A stretch of DNA of 64,000 nucleotides from Exiguobacterium antarcticum DSM 14480 (GTDB lineage: Bacteria; Bacillota; Bacilli; Exiguobacteriales; Exiguobacteriaceae), in assembly GCF_000685865.1 (NCBI RefSeq), contig NZ_JMKS01000004.1:1-64000 (forward strand). The letters are read 5' to 3'. Under the pieces are notes generated by a model, which was given only the letters and a program-made list of their open reading frames with translations, did not search any database and was not told the origin of the DNA. Position 1 is the stretch's first letter. Each line of letters starts with the position of its first letter. Positions 47,585-55,418 of this stretch are shown here, piece by piece. Position numbers and translations under genes: made by a program.

Positions 47585-47971
47585 TCAGGAGGGATCGAGT
47601 GGTGTCAGTTGATTGAAATGCCATTTCCAGCCTTTTGTTGTCCAGTGGTACAAGGAGACACTCCGAAAACGACCAACGTATGAGGTATGACCATACGAAA
47701 AGGTATCTTCTACTATTTCTTGCACAAGTGCAGTTGTTTCAAATACTTCGACTACCATAGATTCGTTTGTCTGGTCGATCCATTTGATTTGATTTAAATC
47801 AACATAATGATCGAGGTACGTCTCGGCATCAAATTGACGCCCTTGTCCATCAATAAAAGAAAAATTGTCCGATAACAGTTGATTCATCGCTTGCCGGTTC
47901 CCTTGCATCAAGTAATCATGCCGGTTTGTAAGGAGTGTTTGCAACTGTATATGTTTAGTTGATGGTTCCAT
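47585..47971 (-). CDS. NTF2/SnoaL-like (DUF4440) protein
   Basis: This 128-residue protein is a single NTF2-like domain: an N-terminal helix (LQTLLTNRHDYLMQGNRQAM), LLSDNFSFIDGQGR, a helix with YLDHYVDL, then three or four strands ending in LYHWTTKGWKWHFNQLTPL. That is the DUF4440/SnoaL-like pattern. Such proteins are ligand-binding or enzymatic cone folds; no activity can be assigned. It lies upstream of nothing in an operon, and the csp array is 90 bp away on the same strand, past a terminator. Confidence 0.8.
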   Translation of the reverse strand: MEPSTKHIQLQTLLTNRHDYLMQGNRQAMNQLLSDNFSFIDGQGRQFDAETYLDHYVDLNQIKWIDQTNESMVVEVFETTALVQEIVEDTFSYGHTSYVGRFRSVSLYHWTTKGWKWHFNQLTPLDPS

Positions 47972-48025
47972 CTAAATCATCCTTTCAGTCTTTTGGTAGG
48001 GGAATGCCTCAAAAAGAAACAGAAA

Positions 48026-48056
48026 CAAAAAAAGACTCTGCAACAGCAGAGTCTCG
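48026..48056 (-). terminator. Terminator of csp copy 1
   Basis: On the minus strand GACTCTGC-TGTT-GCAGAGTC is followed by T7. This hairpin differs in sequence from the hairpins that follow the other four csp copies. Confidence 0.88.
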
Positions 48057-48061
48057 GAAAA

Positions 48062-48262
48062 TTAAAGTTTAGAAACGTTAGTTGCTTGCGGTCCGCGTTG
48101 GCCTTCTTCAACTTCAAACGAAACTTCTTGACCTTCGTCAAGTGATTTGAAACCGTCTGTTTGAATAGCTGAGAAGTGAACGAAAACGTCGTCGCCGCTT
48201 TCACGTTCGATGAAGCCAAAACCTTTTTCTGCGTTAAACCATTTCACTTTACCTTGTTCCAT
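48062..48262 (-). CDS. csp: Cold-shock protein, copy 1 of 5
   Basis: This 66-residue cold-shock domain protein has RNP1 KGFGFIE (residues 13-19) and RNP2 VFVHFSAI (26-33), so it binds single-stranded RNA and DNA and acts as an RNA chaperone in the cytoplasm. The length and sequence ([17 protein letters not shown]) match the CspA/CspB group. AGGAGG lies 8 nt before the ATG. A leader of roughly 100 nt or more precedes it, as in cold-inducible csp genes. This copy is the last of the array in the direction of transcription and has its own distinct terminator. Confidence 0.96.
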   Translation of the reverse strand: MEQGKVKWFNAEKGFGFIERESGDDVFVHFSAIQTDGFKSLDEGQEVSFEVEEGQRGPQATNVSKL

Positions 48263-48423
48263 GTGTGTTGCCTCCTGCGTATGACTGAGCCATACTGATT
48301 ATTACTACCGTGATCAATTTCATCGAGTCAAAAGTGTAACCTTCATATCTCCACCGAACAACAATAATTACTTAATAATATACCATGTCCGGTCTGAAAA
48401 AGATAGGGGAGATTGAAAAAGAA

Positions 48424-48457
48424 TTAAAAAAGAGGATCCGCGACAGCGAATCCTCTA
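48424..48457 (-). terminator. Terminator of csp copy 2 (same hairpin repeated for copies 3-5)
   Basis: On the minus strand AGAGGATTCGC-TGTC-GCGGATCCTCT runs into TTTTTT. Identical hairpins lie 402, 804 and 1206 bp further on (about 48826, 49228 and 49630). Confidence 0.88.
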
Positions 48458-48463
48458 AGGAAA

Positions 48464-48664
48464 TTAAAGTTTAGAAACGTTAGTTGCTTGCGGTCCGCGT
48501 TGGCCTTCTTCAACTTCAAACGAAACTTCTTGACCTTCGTCAAGTGATTTGAAACCGTCTGTTTGAATAGCTGAGAAGTGAACGAAAACGTCGTCGCCGC
48601 TTTCACGTTCGATGAAGCCAAAACCTTTTTCTGCGTTAAACCATTTCACTTTACCTTGTTCCAT
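48464..48664 (-). CDS. csp: Cold-shock protein, copy 2 of 5
   Basis: The 66-residue product is identical to that of copy 1, and the nucleotide sequence is also identical by eye. The unit joins a copy-1-type promoter and leader to a copy-5-type terminator, so it looks like a hybrid made by unequal crossing-over. The upstream minus-strand sequence holds a TATATTATT box (about 48780-48788) as the likely -10 region and AGGAGG before the ATG. Confidence 0.96.
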   Translation of the reverse strand: MEQGKVKWFNAEKGFGFIERESGDDVFVHFSAIQTDGFKSLDEGQEVSFEVEEGQRGPQATNVSKL

Positions 48665-48865
48665 GTGTGTTGCCTCCTGCGTATGACTGAGCCATACTGA
48701 TTATTACTACCGTGATCAATTTCATCGAGTCAAAAGTGTAACCTTCATATCTCCACCGAACAACAATAATTACTTAATAATATACCATGTCCGGTCTGAA
48801 AAAGATAGGGGAGATTGAAAAAGAATTAAAAAAGAGGATCCGCGACAGCGAATCCTCTAAGGAAA

Positions 48866-49066
48866 TTAAAGTTTAGAAACGTTAGTTGCTTGCGGTCCGC
48901 GTTGGCCTTCTTCAACTTCAAACGAAACTTCTTGACCTTCGTCAAGTGATTTGAAACCGTCTGTTTGAATAGCTGAGAAGTGAACGAAAACGTCGTCGCC
49001 GCTTTCACGTTCGATGAAGCCAAAACCTTTTTCTGCGTTAAACCATTTCACTTTACCTTGTTCCAT
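48866..49066 (-). CDS. csp: Cold-shock protein, copy 3 of 5
   Basis: The 66-residue product is identical to the other copies. The whole 402-bp unit (promoter, leader, gene, terminator) appears identical to copies 2 and 4. Complete identity down to the spacer indicates a very recent duplication or active homogenisation by recombination, not selection on the protein alone. Confidence 0.96.
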   Translation of the reverse strand: MEQGKVKWFNAEKGFGFIERESGDDVFVHFSAIQTDGFKSLDEGQEVSFEVEEGQRGPQATNVSKL

Positions 49067-49267
49067 GTGTGTTGCCTCCTGCGTATGACTGAGCCATACT
49101 GATTATTACTACCGTGATCAATTTCATCGAGTCAAAAGTGTAACCTTCATATCTCCACCGAACAACAATAATTACTTAATAATATACCATGTCCGGTCTG
49201 AAAAAGATAGGGGAGATTGAAAAAGAATTAAAAAAGAGGATCCGCGACAGCGAATCCTCTAAGGAAA

Positions 49268-49468
49268 TTAAAGTTTAGAAACGTTAGTTGCTTGCGGTCC
49301 GCGTTGGCCTTCTTCAACTTCAAACGAAACTTCTTGACCTTCGTCAAGTGATTTGAAACCGTCTGTTTGAATAGCTGAGAAGTGAACGAAAACGTCGTCG
49401 CCGCTTTCACGTTCGATGAAGCCAAAACCTTTTTCTGCGTTAAACCATTTCACTTTACCTTGTTCCAT
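49268..49468 (-). CDS. csp: Cold-shock protein, copy 4 of 5
   Basis: The 66-residue product is identical to the other copies. The promoter and leader are the same as in copies 1-3, and the terminator is the same as in copies 2, 3 and 5. It is an independent transcription unit within the array. Confidence 0.96.
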   Translation of the reverse strand: MEQGKVKWFNAEKGFGFIERESGDDVFVHFSAIQTDGFKSLDEGQEVSFEVEEGQRGPQATNVSKL

Positions 49469-49669
49469 GTGTGTTGCCTCCTGCGTATGACTGAGCCATA
49501 CTGATTATTACTACCGTGATCAATTTCATCGAGTCAAAAGTGTAACCTTCATATCTCCACCGAACAACAATAATTACTTAATAATATACCATGTCCGGTC
49601 TGAAAAAGATAGGGGAGATTGAAAAAGAATTAAAAAAGAGGATCCGCGACAGCGAATCCTCTAAGGAAA

Positions 49670-49870
49670 TTAAAGTTTAGAAACGTTAGTTGCTTGCGGT
49701 CCGCGTTGGCCTTCTTCAACTTCAAACGAAACTTCTTGACCTTCGTCAAGTGATTTGAAACCGTCTGTTTGAATAGCTGAGAAGTGAACGAAAACGTCGT
49801 CGCCGCTTTCACGTTCGATGAAGCCAAAACCTTTTTCTGCGTTAAACCATTTCACTTTACCTTGTTCCAT
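49670..49870 (-). CDS. csp: Cold-shock protein, copy 5 of 5
   Basis: The 66-residue product is identical to the other copies, but the leader differs from theirs at about one position in six (for example GCGCATGACTGAGTCACACTG in place of GCGTATGACTGAGCCATACTG). The AGGAGG site and the segment CTCCACCGAACAACAATAAT are kept, which points to conserved leader elements. It is the first copy in the direction of transcription and may be one of two ancestral genes. Confidence 0.96.
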   Translation of the reverse strand: MEQGKVKWFNAEKGFGFIERESGDDVFVHFSAIQTDGFKSLDEGQEVSFEVEEGQRGPQATNVSKL

Positions 49871-49888
49871 GTGTGTTGCCTCCTGCGC

Positions 49889-50351
49889 ATGACTGAGTCA
49901 CACTGTTTATTACTATCGTGATCAATTTCATCGAGTTAAAGTGAATCACTTTGTATCTCCACCGAACAACAATAATTACTTATGAATATAACACGAACCA
50001 TCCGAAAAAGGAAGTAATAAACAAAAGAAAAACGAATTATCTAAAATTTACCTATAATAATAGTCGGGAACACGCTCATTTCTCTACGGTCAAAACGGAT
50101 GTAGGGAGGAGGGATCATTTTCCTTTATACCGAAGTCGAATCTCATCTCAATTGTTCTTTCGAGTACGAACAGAATGTGAAACGTCACACCTTACAGAAG
50201 CGAATCTTGGGCGCATCGTGATGAAGCGGATATCTACAGGAACGCCACATCTCTAAATGCGGGTATGGTTTAACAAAAAAAGAACAAGCTGACAAAATAA
50301 ACAGGAAACGCAGACCTTACCTCGAAAAATGAATTAAGTGATTCTAATGCA
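49889..50351. other. Intergenic region upstream of csp copy 5
   Basis: The first 110 bp (minus strand) hold the leader and probable promoter of csp copy 5. The rest, to the end of the sigma-like gene, has no feature that I can support. A 101-codon open frame on the plus strand (49951-50256) has no ribosome site and overlaps the csp promoter. Confidence 0.5.
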
Positions 50352-50606
50352 TCATCTGACGGGTTCTCGTTGAGATTTTATTTGTTTGACTGCTGCAATT
50401 AAGTATCCGTGTATAGAAGGAAAGCGATTGGGATCTGTCCAGATGTCATGGAACATTTGTTTTAATGTCATTTGAATCCGGTGTTCGTCGGGTAACATTC
50501 GTGTAAGTAGTAGATATAATGATTTTTCATATCGGTCGTATAACAATTCGAGAGCGGATCTATTTTTTAATTCGATTTGTTGGAATAACTCTTCATCAGT
50601 ACGCAT
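50352..50606 (-). CDS. Short sigma-70 region-2-like protein lacking region 4
   Basis: This 84-residue protein starts like an ECF sigma factor (DEELFQQIELKNRSALELLYDRYEKSLYLLLTR) and keeps a FHDIWTDPNRF segment resembling the end of region 2.2-2.4. It stops before any region 4, so it could contact core RNA polymerase or a promoter -10 element but not a -35 box. It may be a degenerate sigma factor, an anti-sigma-like decoy or half of a split factor. ATG 50606 has AAGGAGGAG 4 nt upstream; an upstream in-frame start at 50648 lacks a site. Confidence 0.65.
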   Translation of the reverse strand: MRTDEELFQQIELKNRSALELLYDRYEKSLYLLLTRMLPDEHRIQMTLKQMFHDIWTDPNRFPSIHGYLIAAVKQIKSQREPVR

Positions 50607-50770
50607 GCTCTCCTCCTTGTAGTCGTTTACATCTTGTTTTGTAAACACTTTGTTACTTGTTACTTGTTTGTTGTTGTAATTTTCCCGATAAAAAAAATAT
50701 CAAACACCTTAACTCTTTGATATTAAGATATTTAAGGAATACGTTAGTCTCAAAGAAGGAGAATGACGCC

Positions 50771-51307
50771 ATGAGTTCGATTTATTTACGTGTGTATACG
50801 AAAGAAGACGCACTGGCATTGCTGGATCTCAGCGTTCGAAACCAAGGACATTTTGAATATTGGATGCCGGTCAAACCCCCAAAAGATACCTATACGCTAC
50901 CGAAACAACTTGAGCGAATTCAACAGTTGGAGGAGAACCAAAGAGCAGACCGTTCGTATGCGTTCGGGATATTTTTAACAGAAACGAATCAACTGGTCGG
51001 AGAAGTGTCTGCGGCGTTCGTCGAACGTTTCCCGGCAGAGACGTGTATGATCGGGTATCAACTTGATCAGCAGTATAACGGACAGGGCATTATGTCGAAT
51101 GCCGTGCGCCAAGCTGCGCGTCTCTTGTTCGATGAATACCAGTTCCACCGTTTGCGGGCCGAAGTCATGCCTGATAATATCGGATCGATCCGCGTCTTGG
51201 AAAAAGTGGGATTCAGACAGGAAGGGATCGCAAAAAAGAGTTTGTTCATTAACGGTGCCTGGGAAGACTTCGTATTGTTTGCACTATTAAAAGAAGAACT
51301 CGAATGA
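50771..51307 (+). CDS. GNAT acetyltransferase of the RimJ/RimL type
   Basis: This 178-residue GNAT domain protein resembles RimJ/RimL and Bacillus YdaF/YjcK. The acetyl-CoA pyrophosphate loop is YQLDQQYNGQGIMSNAV near residue 100, and the C-terminal signature is MPDNIGSIRVLEKVGFRQEG. Relatives acetylate ribosomal protein N termini or small amines; the acceptor here is unknown. ATG 50771 follows AAGGAGAATGACGCC. A Nudix gene follows 61 bp later on the same strand. Confidence 0.88.
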   Translation: MSSIYLRVYTKEDALALLDLSVRNQGHFEYWMPVKPPKDTYTLPKQLERIQQLEENQRADRSYAFGIFLTETNQLVGEVSAAFVERFPAETCMIGYQLDQQYNGQGIMSNAVRQAARLLFDEYQFHRLRAEVMPDNIGSIRVLEKVGFRQEGIAKKSLFINGAWEDFVLFALLKEELE

Positions 51308-51368
51308 GGAGAAACGCTCGAGCACAGTCTTTTAGCAATACATCAGGATTGTCAAAGGAGAATGATTT

Positions 51369-51833
51369 ATGCCCATGTCGACTTATTACCAGAATCTGCG
51401 TCAAAAAACAGGAAATCAATTGTTGTTCACGCCATCTGTCGGTGCAATCATCCGCGATGCATCGGGACGAATCTTGTTCCAAGATCCGGGAGGTCCGTTC
51501 TGGAGCCTTCCGGCGGGCACAATCGAACCGGGCGAGCCGCCGGCAAAAGCGGTGATCCGCGAAGTATATGAAGAAACTGGATTGATTGTCCGTCCGGTCC
51601 GCTTGATCGGCTGTTTTGGAGGAGAGGCGTTTCGCCTGACGTACCCGGATCAAAACCAGGTGGAGTATATCGCCTTTATTTTTGCGTGTGAGGTTTTGGA
51701 AGGGACGTTAACAGCGATTGATGGAGAATCCAAACAACTGTGTTATTTCGACAGGAAAGATCGTCCACCCTTAGCGCTTCCTTATCCCGATCATATTTTT
51801 GAAACAGGAACGGAAAGTAGCTTTTTTGAATGA
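51369..51833 (+). CDS. Nudix hydrolase
   Basis: This 154-residue protein has a complete Nudix box G-x5-E-x7-REV-YEE-TGL (GTIEPGEPPAKAVIREVYEE) near residue 50. It cleaves a nucleoside diphosphate linked to another group, using Mg2+ or Mn2+. The substrate cannot be read from the sequence. Short flanking strands match the ADP-ribose pyrophosphatase/MutT-like group. ATG 51369 follows AAAGGAG; the alternative ATG 51375 is two codons in. It may share a transcript with the acetyltransferase gene. Confidence 0.88.
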   Translation: MPMSTYYQNLRQKTGNQLLFTPSVGAIIRDASGRILFQDPGGPFWSLPAGTIEPGEPPAKAVIREVYEETGLIVRPVRLIGCFGGEAFRLTYPDQNQVEYIAFIFACEVLEGTLTAIDGESKQLCYFDRKDRPPLALPYPDHIFETGTESSFFE

Positions 51834-51932
51834 GAAGAAGCATGGATTGATCAATTAAAGATGGAATACTCTATAAAAGACGAACATTAAAAGGATTTTG
51901 AATAGAAAAATATGCTTTTTGGTGATTTTATT

Positions 51933-51961
51933 TTGACAAGCTTCCTAATGTTCGATATAGT
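51933..51961 (+). promoter_or_regulatory. Sigma-A promoter of guaC
   Basis: A perfect TTGACA at 51933-51938, a 17-nt spacer and TATAGT at 51956-51961 make a strong promoter. It overlaps the PurR box. Confidence 0.85.
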
Positions 51962-51979
51962 ATCCAAGTACGAACGTTA
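51946..51979 (+). promoter_or_regulatory. PurR operator (two inverted PurBoxes) overlapping the guaC promoter
   Basis: TAATGTTCG (51946-51954) is the exact complement of the Bacillus PurBox CGAACATTA. CGAACGTTA (51971-51979) is the second arm with one mismatch. The two CGAA cores are in inverted orientation, 16 nt apart, which is the known PurR spacing. The operator covers the -10 region, as expected for repression when adenine nucleotides are plentiful. Confidence 0.8.
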
Positions 51980-52022
51980 CTATTTAATCAATAAAAAATA
52001 TTCGTTATTTGGGGTGCTAGTG

Positions 52023-53006
52023 ATGGATGTAGTATTTGATTATGAAGATATTCAATTAATTCCTGCAAAATCAATCGTAGGAAGCAGGTCGGAATGTGAT
52101 ACGACGGTTGAGTTTGGTGGACGACGTTTTAAGTTACCGGTCGTACCGGCCAATATGCAGACAATCATTGACGAAAAAATTGCGACCTATTTGGCAGAGA
52201 ACGGTTACTTTTACATCATGCATCGTTTCGAGCCCGAAACACGACTGGATTTTGTTCGGTCGATGCAAAAACGCCATTTGATTGCATCAATCAGTGTTGG
52301 CGTGAAAGAGGAAGAATATACATTCGTCGAGACGTTGGCCCAAGAAGGCTTAACGCCGGAATACATCACGATTGACATCGCCCATGGACATTCGGAAGCG
52401 GTCATTCGAATGATCCAACATATCAAGCGGCTGTTACCGGACAGTTTCGTTATCGCCGGAAACGTCGGGACACCGGAAGCGGTTCGTGAACTGGAACACG
52501 CCGGAGCGGATGCGACAAAAGTCGGAATTGGTCCGGGGAAAGTGTGTATTACGAAAATTAAAACGGGATTTGGTACGGGAGGCTGGCAATTGGCAGCATT
52601 AAGATGGTGTGCCAAAGCTGCCAGTAAACCGATTATCGCTGATGGCGGGATCCGGACCCACGGCGACATCGCAAAATCAGTTCGTTTTGGGGCGACGATG
52701 GTCATGATTGGTTCATTATTCGCCGGACATGAAGAGTCACCGGGGGAAACGCATGAAGTCGATGGACTACGTGTCAAAGAATACTTTGGATCAGCTTCCG
52801 AGTTCCAAAAAGGTGAAAAGAAGAATGTCGAAGGAAAAAAAATGTTCGTTGAACATAAAGGCATTCTGTCTGATACATTGATTGAGATGGAGCAAGATTT
52901 ACAGTCCTCGATTTCTTATGCAGGCGGCAACAAACTGCAAGCCATCAGAACTGTCGATTATGTGGTCGTCAAAAATTCGATTTTCAATGGGGATAAAGTG
53001 TATTAA
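52023..53006 (+). CDS. guaC: GMP reductase
   Basis: This 327-residue NADPH-dependent enzyme converts GMP to IMP, linking guanine to adenine nucleotide synthesis. [16 protein letters not shown] and [10 protein letters not shown] are typical GuaC rather than IMP dehydrogenase, and there are no CBS domains. The catalytic cysteine is in [17 protein letters not shown] near residue 175. [13 protein letters not shown] follows in the C-terminal part. ATG 52023 has GGGGTG upstream. Promoter and PurR operator are described separately, and a strong terminator follows. Confidence 0.95.
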   Translation: MDVVFDYEDIQLIPAKSIVGSRSECDTTVEFGGRRFKLPVVPANMQTIIDEKIATYLAENGYFYIMHRFEPETRLDFVRSMQKRHLIASISVGVKEEEYTFVETLAQEGLTPEYITIDIAHGHSEAVIRMIQHIKRLLPDSFVIAGNVGTPEAVRELEHAGADATKVGIGPGKVCITKIKTGFGTGGWQLAALRWCAKAASKPIIADGGIRTHGDIAKSVRFGATMVMIGSLFAGHEESPGETHEVDGLRVKEYFGSASEFQKGEKKNVEGKKMFVEHKGILSDTLIEMEQDLQSSISYAGGNKLQAIRTVDYVVVKNSIFNGDKVY

Positions 53007-53012
53007 AAACAG

Positions 53013-53052
53013 CGGAGTAAGATCTTTCAAAGGTCTTGCTTCGTTTTTTTTT
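53013..53052 (+). terminator. Terminator of guaC
   Basis: CGGAGTAAGATCTTT-CAA-AGGTCTTGCTTCG forms a 13-14 bp stem with one or two mismatches and is followed by T9. Confidence 0.9.
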
Positions 53053-53061
53053 GCTTTAAAA

Positions 53062-53077
53062 ATGATAACGCTTACTT
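53062..53077 (-). promoter_or_regulatory. cre-like site upstream of egtB
   Basis: On the minus strand AAGTAAGCGTTATCAT matches the cre consensus at all but one position (A for T at position 2). It lies 66 bp before egtB. Being near the guaC terminator, it could be fortuitous. Confidence 0.4.
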
Positions 53078-53143
53078 TATTGGAAAAGGGGTAAAGAGAA
53101 TGGTGTATATTTTCAGAAAAATCCAATTAAAGGAGTGCCTCGC

Positions 53144-54418
53144 ATGAGACTGGAAACGACGACCTACTTAATAGACAAGTTTTCTGCTGTCCGGAAGCAA
53201 ACACTGTCTTTGATCGAACCGTTAGAGCAAGAGGACTTTGTGATTCAAGCCAATTCAGATGTCAGCCCACCCAAGTGGCATATCGCGCATACGACATGGT
53301 TTTTTGAACGCATGATCCTTCAAGAATACGATGCCGAGTATATAGTGTTTCATCCGGCCTACAATTACTTGTTTAATTCCTATTACAATTCGATTGGTCC
53401 GTATCAGCCCCGTCACCAGCGCGGGGTCTTGTCACGACCGACCGTCAGAGAAGTGCTAGCGTACCGGGAACATGTCGATCAAGCCATACTGTCATTGTTA
53501 CAACAAAAACGAGACGAACCGGTGCAGCAAGTCATTGAACAGTTGATTGAAATGGGGCTTCAACATGAACAGCAACATCAAGAATTGATTCTGATGGACG
53601 TCAAATATAATTTTTTTGTCAATCCATTGTTACCTGCGTATCAAAAAAGAGAAAAATCTCAACGGGACGACCGTCCTGTTGTTCCACTGGAGTTCAAGCG
53701 ATTTGAAGGCGGGCTTGTTGAAATCGGTCACGATGGGCAAGGATTTGCCTTTGATAACGAAAATCCGGTTCATAAAACCTGGCTCGACCCGTTTGAGCTG
53801 GCAACCCGCCCTGTCACCAATCGCGAGTTTCTGGCATTCGTCGAAGCTTTAGGTTATGACCAGTCTGAACACTGGTTGTCTGATGGTTTTCATGTCGTCC
53901 AGCAACAAAACTGGAAAGCGCCTTTATATTGGATGAAAGAGAAAGAAGGAACGTGGTCGATGTTCACACTGAATGGAGTGGAGCCGTTGGATTTGGACGA
54001 ACCCGTTTGCCATGTCAGTTTTTACGAGGCAGATGCGTATAGCCGTTGGTGTGGAAAACGATTACCGACAGAGGCCGAGTGGGAATATGTCGGGCGTCAA
54101 GTCGACCGACAGGGTAACTTGATGGGACGAGGTTCCTATCATCCTAGTCCGATCATCTCAGGTTCACAGGAAATGCGGGGGATGTTTGGGGATATCTGGG
54201 AATGGACAGCGAGTGCGTATGCGCCGTATCCTGGAAATCGTCCGCTGGAAGGGGCGTTAGGGGAATACAACGCGAAATTCATGTGTAACCAGATGGTACT
54301 TCGAGGTGGAGCATGTGTGACTCCCGATGATCATATCCGGGAGACATATCGTAATTTCTTTCCGCCGGATAAACGTTGGCAGTTCAGTGGCATTCGATTA
54401 GCAGGTGATGTTCAGTGA
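53144..54418 (+). CDS. egtB: Ergothioneine sulfoxide synthase EgtB
   Basis: This 424-residue non-haem iron enzyme has an N-terminal DinB-like domain (about 1-150) and a C-terminal formylglycine-generating-enzyme-like domain (about 185-424). Candidate iron ligands are H49 (HIAHTTWFFE), H141 and H145 (HEQQHQEL), which match the spacing of mycobacterial EgtB. FGDIWEWTASAYAPYPG is the FGE-type motif. EgtB joins trimethylhistidine (hercynine) to a thiol donor with O2. The donor, gamma-glutamylcysteine or cysteine, cannot be read, and no egtA is present. ATG 53144 follows AAAGGAGTG. It overlaps egtD by 4 bp. Confidence 0.9.
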   Translation: MRLETTTYLIDKFSAVRKQTLSLIEPLEQEDFVIQANSDVSPPKWHIAHTTWFFERMILQEYDAEYIVFHPAYNYLFNSYYNSIGPYQPRHQRGVLSRPTVREVLAYREHVDQAILSLLQQKRDEPVQQVIEQLIEMGLQHEQQHQELILMDVKYNFFVNPLLPAYQKREKSQRDDRPVVPLEFKRFEGGLVEIGHDGQGFAFDNENPVHKTWLDPFELATRPVTNREFLAFVEALGYDQSEHWLSDGFHVVQQQNWKAPLYWMKEKEGTWSMFTLNGVEPLDLDEPVCHVSFYEADAYSRWCGKRLPTEAEWEYVGRQVDRQGNLMGRGSYHPSPIISGSQEMRGMFGDIWEWTASAYAPYPGNRPLEGALGEYNAKFMCNQMVLRGGACVTPDDHIRETYRNFFPPDKRWQFSGIRLAGDVQ

Positions 54419-55374
54419 GCCAGCAGGTCGAGAGTTATGATATGTATACGAAGCAACACAACATGCGTAAAGAAGTTTTAGACGGGCTCTCGCAAGTCCA
54501 TAAAATACTCCAAGCAAAATATTTTTATGATCAAGCGGGGTCGGAATTATTCGAACAAATTACCTACCAACCAGAATACTATCTGACTCGGACGGAACTC
54601 GACATCTTGTATCAGCATCAAACCGCGATTGCCGATTGTATCGGACCTGTCCATACATTGATTGAGTATGGAAGCGGCAGTAGTCGAAAGATTAAAAGTC
54701 TGCTCAGCTCACTTCACCAACTAGAGGCGTATATGCCAATTGATATTTCGAAAGAATTTTTGATTCAATCGGCGCATCAGCTTTCGCAGGATTATCCCGA
54801 CCTCCAAATCAAAGCAGTTTGTGGTGATTATTCCGGATCCTTACGCTTACCGATTGAAGACAAGTTAAAAAAAGTGATCTTCTTTCCCGGCTCGACCATC
54901 GGAAACTTCGACCCGGCAGAAGCGGCTGACTTCTTCAGACGTTCGTCTCAATTGTTAGAAAAAGGTGACGGATTTTTGATCGGAATCGATACAAAAAAAG
55001 AAGCCACTGTTTTACATCAAGCCTACAATGACGAGGCCGGTATCACGGCACGGTTCAACTTGAATATATTAAATCACATCAATACGTCGCTTGGCGGGAC
55101 ATTTGATTTGGCCTTGTTTGACCATGTTGCTTTTTATAATGAAGAGTTCGGGCGCATCGAGATGCATCTTAAAAGTCGGATCGATCAACTCGTGACGGTC
55201 GCCAACCAGACGTTTACGTTCAAACAAGGGGAAACGATCCACACAGAAAATTCTTATAAATACAGTATCGAAGAATTTCAGTTGTTGGCAAACCAAAATG
55301 GATTTACACCGGTCAAGTATTTTACGGATGCGAGGGAGCACTTCAGCGTACATTATCTAGAAAAAACACGATGA
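54415..55374 (+). CDS. egtD: L-histidine N-alpha-methyltransferase EgtD
   Basis: This 319-residue SAM-dependent enzyme makes hercynine by trimethylating histidine. KYFYDQAGSELFEQIT and PEYYLTRTE open the EgtD fold, and YGSGSSRK (near residue 86) binds SAM. FFPGSTIGNF and IDTKKE are conserved, as is ENSYKYS for histidine binding. The length is typical (about 320). GTG start 54415 overlaps the egtB stop as GTGA, so translation is coupled. A converging hairpin terminator follows. Together with egtB this gives the core ergothioneine pathway. Confidence 0.92.
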   Translation: MSQQVESYDMYTKQHNMRKEVLDGLSQVHKILQAKYFYDQAGSELFEQITYQPEYYLTRTELDILYQHQTAIADCIGPVHTLIEYGSGSSRKIKSLLSSLHQLEAYMPIDISKEFLIQSAHQLSQDYPDLQIKAVCGDYSGSLRLPIEDKLKKVIFFPGSTIGNFDPAEAADFFRRSSQLLEKGDGFLIGIDTKKEATVLHQAYNDEAGITARFNLNILNHINTSLGGTFDLALFDHVAFYNEEFGRIEMHLKSRIDQLVTVANQTFTFKQGETIHTENSYKYSIEEFQLLANQNGFTPVKYFTDAREHFSVHYLEKTR

Positions 55375-55416
55375 CAGACAAACGACCATGCCCTGACGGA
55401 TGGTCGTTTGTCTGTC
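55373..55416. terminator. Hairpin terminator between egtD and the convergent CsaA-like gene
   Basis: GACAGACAAACGACCAT pairs fully with its complement around a 10-nt loop. The flanking T-run is weak. Confidence 0.75.
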
Positions 55417-55418
55417 GC

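Larger units (their letters stand above)
48058..49888 (-). repeat. Five-copy csp tandem array with exact 402-bp period
   Basis: The csp start codons lie at 48262, 48664, 49066, 49468 and 49870, each exactly 402 bp apart. The coding parts are identical in all five copies by inspection. Leaders and promoters of copies 1-4 are identical to each other, while copy 5 has a diverged leader. Terminators of copies 2-5 are identical to each other, while copy 1 has a different one. Each unit therefore has its own promoter, leader, gene and terminator. Confidence 0.95.

Noticed and set aside
48058-49888. CRISPR-like regular repeats
   Set aside because: The period is regular but each 402-bp unit is a complete csp gene with promoter and terminator; there are no short repeats with unique spacers. 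No CRISPR array is present in the window.
49951-50256. A 101-codon plus-strand open frame upstream of csp copy 5
   Set aside because: It overlaps the csp promoter and leader, lacks a Shine-Dalgarno site, and its composition is not protein-like in the first half.
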